From positions 1 through 5,688 of the forward strand of contig FR878663.1 of NCBI GenBank assembly GCA_000434535.1: 5,688 nt of DNA. Direction: 5' to 3'. The notes under the pieces were generated by a model. It saw only the letters and a program-made list of their open reading frames with translations, ran no database searches and was not told the origin of the DNA. Numbering within the stretch: the stretch's first letter is position 1; each line of letters opens with the position of its first letter. Source of the DNA: Collinsella sp. CAG:166 (lineage in GTDB: Bacteria > Actinomycetota > Coriobacteriia > Coriobacteriales > Coriobacteriaceae). The translations under genes were made by a program, and so were the position numbers. Shown piece after piece: positions 3,536-5,688 of the stretch.

Positions 3536-5688
3536 ATGGAACAATTCCCGCGATCGAGTTCGCGCAGCTCACGCCACGCGAGCGATCAACAAGCGCCGCA
3601 CGAACGTTCGCGCGCTAACCGACAAGCCACCGAGCCGCGCCGCGCCGCAGGCTCTCATCGCGCGCCCGCCAACAAGGGTACCCACACCAACAGCGCCGCA
3701 AAAGAACAGGCGCCCACGCGCCCCAAATCCCGCTACATCCCTGCCCTTGACGGCCTGCGTACGCTCGCCGTCGTCGCGGTGGTGCTCTATCACCTTAACC
3801 TCACGTGGGCGCAGGGCGGCCTGCTTGGCGTCACGATCTTCTTTGTGCTTTCGGGCTATCTGATCACGCGCTTGCTGCTCAACGAAGTCGCTAAGACCGG
3901 ACGCATCGACCTTAAGAGCTTCTGGATTCGCCGCATCCGTCGCCTGGTCCCCGCCGTGGTGACCGTCGTGGTGGTAACCTGCGCGCTGTGCACTCTCTTT
4001 AACCACGTGATGCTCACCAAGATGCGCCCCGACATCCTGCCGTCGCTGCTGTTCTTCAACAACTGGTGGCAGATTGCCCAAAACGTCTCGTACTTCAATG
4101 CTCTGGGCGACCCCTCGCCGCTCACGCACTTTTGGTCGCTTGCCATCGAGGAACAGTTCTACCTGATTTGGCCGCCACTGCTGTTTGCCATGGTATCCAT
4201 GCATGTGAGCAAACCCAACACGCGCCGCGTGGTTCTGGGCCTTGCCGTGGTATCTGCCCTAGCCATGATGGTGCTTTACAACCCTGCCGCCGACCCCAGC
4301 CGCGTGTACTACGGCACCGACACCCGCGTGTTCTCGCTGCTGCTGGGTGCCTGGATGGCCTTTATCCCCGATCGCGACCTGGCGCCCGCGCGCCTCGCTC
4401 ATCGTTTGGGGCTCAATCGCCTGGCTGGCGCCGCCAAGCACGGCAAGAACGCCGAGGGCAAGCCTGGCAAGAAGGTCGACGAATCAGCCGATACCGCCCC
4501 GGCACAGCCGAGCGCCCTCGTGCGCTTTTGGTCCTCGCCCGCATCCATCGATGTGTTGGGCGTCGTGGGCCTGGTTGGCCTTGCCGCCATGGTCGCGCTC
4601 ACCAACGGCTACACCGCGTTCCAGTATCGCGGCGGCACGCTGTTATGCTCCATCCTCACGCTCATGGTTATTGCGGCATGTGTGCAGCCTCAGGGCATGG
4701 TTGCCCGCGCACTGTCCGCCGAGCCGCTCGTGTGGGTTGGCAAGCGCTCGTATAGCATCTACCTGTGGCACTATCCGCTGCTGCTGCTTATGAACCCGGT
4801 CGCCAACATCAGCGATACGCCCTGGTGGCAGTACATCTTGCAGGTACTTGTGGTGGTCGCCGTAGCCGAGTGCTCCTATCGCTTTATCGAAACGCCGTTT
4901 AGGAAGGGCGCCTTCGGCCGCACCGTCGCCGAATTCCGCGATGGCACCACCACGCCCGTCAACTGGGCACGCGCGCACGTCCCTGTCTGCGCAGCCTGCG
5001 CTGTCGTGTTGGTCGTTGCACTGGGCGGCCTGATCTTTGTGCCCGAGACGTCTGCGCTGAGCGGCGAGGGCGCAGAAGTTCTGAACAAGGAAGCCAAAAA
5101 TGCAAAACCCCAGGACCAGCAGGCGGCCGACGACACCGACAAGGACAACGACGGCTTCCCCGATGGCTCCTACGACCTGTTGATGATCGGTGACTCCGTG
5201 TCGCTGCGCGCCGTCGATTCCTTTGACGGCGTGTTCCCGCACAGCCATATCGATGCCGAAAAGGGCCGCCAGTTTGATGCGGGCCGCGCGACATTTGAGG
5301 GCTATATCCAGCAGAACCTTGCCGGCAAGATCGTGGTCTTTGCGCTGGGCACCAACGGCCTGGTGACCGACGCCCAGATTGACGCCATCATGGCCGATGC
5401 CGGCGATCAGCGCATCGTCGTATTTGTTAACACGCGTAGCCCGCAGCCGTGGGTCGGGTCCACGAACCAGGCCATCGCCAACGCCGCCACGCGCTACAAA
5501 AACGTTCGCGTTATCGACTGGTACGGATATAGTGCCAACCGCAACGACCTGTTCGACGGCGACGGCACGCACCTTTCGAACACGGGCGTGACCGAGTACC
5601 TCAACCTAATCCACGATGCCGTCAAGAAAGACCTGCCCGTGCACCCCGAGGACCACGTCAACGATCCGCAGCCGGCAGCCGTCAAGTC
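3536..5688 (+). CDS. OatA-like acyltransferase: acyltransferase-3 membrane domain plus SGNH domain (3' end cut by window)
   Basis: Probably moves acetyl groups across the membrane onto a cell-wall glycan, as OatA does on MurNAc O-6 for lysozyme resistance. All 717 visible codons are open and no stop is reached. Residues 1-66 are an Arg/Ser-rich cytoplasmic tail. The acyltransferase-3 domain spans about 67-455: ALDGLRTLAVVAVVLYHL (70-87) with H86, FFVLSGYLIT (102-111), basic IRRIRRLVPA (131-140), HFWSLAIEEQFYLIWPP (198-214), SYSIYLWHYPLL (405-416). A Lys/Gly/Ala-rich cytoplasmic loop lies at about 281-336. A last membrane segment (482-502) leads to an extracellular linker and an SGNH domain: GDS (552-554, S554), GRQ (577-579), GTN (605-607), and DGTH (676-679) with D676 and H679. 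The catalytic triad is complete. The start is fixed by an in-frame TGA at 3527-3529 and the lack of another usable start before the first membrane helix; the ribosome site (GGATGAAG) is weak. The acceptor could instead be another surface polysaccharide. Confidence 0.92.
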   Translation, partial: MEQFPRSSSRSSRHASDQQAPHERSRANRQATEPRRAAGSHRAPANKGTHTNSAAKEQAPTRPKSRYIPALDGLRTLAVVAVVLYHLNLTWAQGGLLGVTIFFVLSGYLITRLLLNEVAKTGRIDLKSFWIRRIRRLVPAVVTVVVVTCALCTLFNHVMLTKMRPDILPSLLFFNNWWQIAQNVSYFNALGDPSPLTHFWSLAIEEQFYLIWPPLLFAMVSMHVSKPNTRRVVLGLAVVSALAMMVLYNPAADPSRVYYGTDTRVFSLLLGAWMAFIPDRDLAPARLAHRLGLNRLAGAAKHGKNAEGKPGKKVDESADTAPAQPSALVRFWSSPASIDVLGVVGLVGLAAMVALTNGYTAFQYRGGTLLCSILTLMVIAACVQPQGMVARALSAEPLVWVGKRSYSIYLWHYPLLLLMNPVANISDTPWWQYILQVLVVVAVAECSYRFIETPFRKGAFGRTVAEFRDGTTTPVNWARAHVPVCAACAVVLVVALGGLIFVPETSALSGEGAEVLNKEAKNAKPQDQQAADDTDKDNDGFPDGSYDLLMIGDSVSLRAVDSFDGVFPHSHIDAEKGRQFDAGRATFEGYIQQNLAGKIVVFALGTNGLVTDAQIDAIMADAGDQRIVVFVNTRSPQPWVGSTNQAIANAATRYKNVRVIDWYGYSANRNDLFDGDGTHLSNTGVTEYLNLIHDAVKKDLPVHPEDHVNDPQPAAVK

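Noticed and set aside
3569..4204. 211-residue minus-strand open frame opposite the 5' part of the acyltransferase
   Set aside because: Low-complexity charged antisense translation without motifs; the plus strand encodes clear acyltransferase-3 motifs through the whole span.
4643..5572. 309-residue minus-strand open frame opposite the SGNH region
   Set aside because: Antisense shadow; the complete SGNH catalytic set (Ser, Gly, Asn, Asp-His) is on the plus strand in a continuous frame.

Overview
The window looks like a chromosomal segment of a GC-rich (by eye about 60% G+C) Gram-positive bacterium. Codons strongly prefer G or C in the third position, Shine-Dalgarno sites are AGGAGG-like, and the protein families (LuxS, a DUF4867-type cupin-like protein, an OatA-type acyltransferase with a fused SGNH domain) fit a gut Coriobacteriia member such as Collinsella. 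That placement rests on recognition of sequence style, not on a database search.

Four complete genes lie on the minus strand, read from right to left: a ribokinase-type PfkB kinase (3349-2387), an inosine/uridine-preferring nucleoside hydrolase (2356-1382), luxS (1278-790) and a small DUF4867-like protein (645-1). The kinase and hydrolase are 30 bases apart and form a clear two-gene unit. The hydrolase would release ribose from nucleosides and the kinase would phosphorylate it for the pentose phosphate pathway. luxS follows after a large, almost bulge-free palindrome (about 1296-1378) that may hold its promoter, and ends at a strong intrinsic terminator (730-760). The DUF4867-like gene has its own promoter, whose -35 box sits between the arms of a perfect inverted repeat (694-715), as expected of a repressor operator.

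On the plus strand, diverging from the kinase across a 186-base regulatory gap (3350-3535), an open reading frame starts at 3536 and runs off the right edge. It encodes an integral-membrane acyltransferase-3 domain joined to an extracellular SGNH esterase-like domain, the architecture of peptidoglycan O-acetyltransferase OatA. It has an Arg-rich cytoplasmic tail and an Asp-rich, calcium-loop-like linker.

The minus-strand genes share a theme of ribosyl metabolism: nucleoside to ribose to ribose-5-phosphate, and S-ribosylhomocysteine to homocysteine plus the AI-2 precursor. No stretch over 300 bases lacks a gene. I saw no tRNA, rRNA, CRISPR array, insertion sequence or prophage gene. No wholly new multi-gene system is evident; the most unusual items are the 83-base palindrome before luxS, the operator-like repeat before the DUF4867-like gene, and the linker and tail of the acyltransferase.
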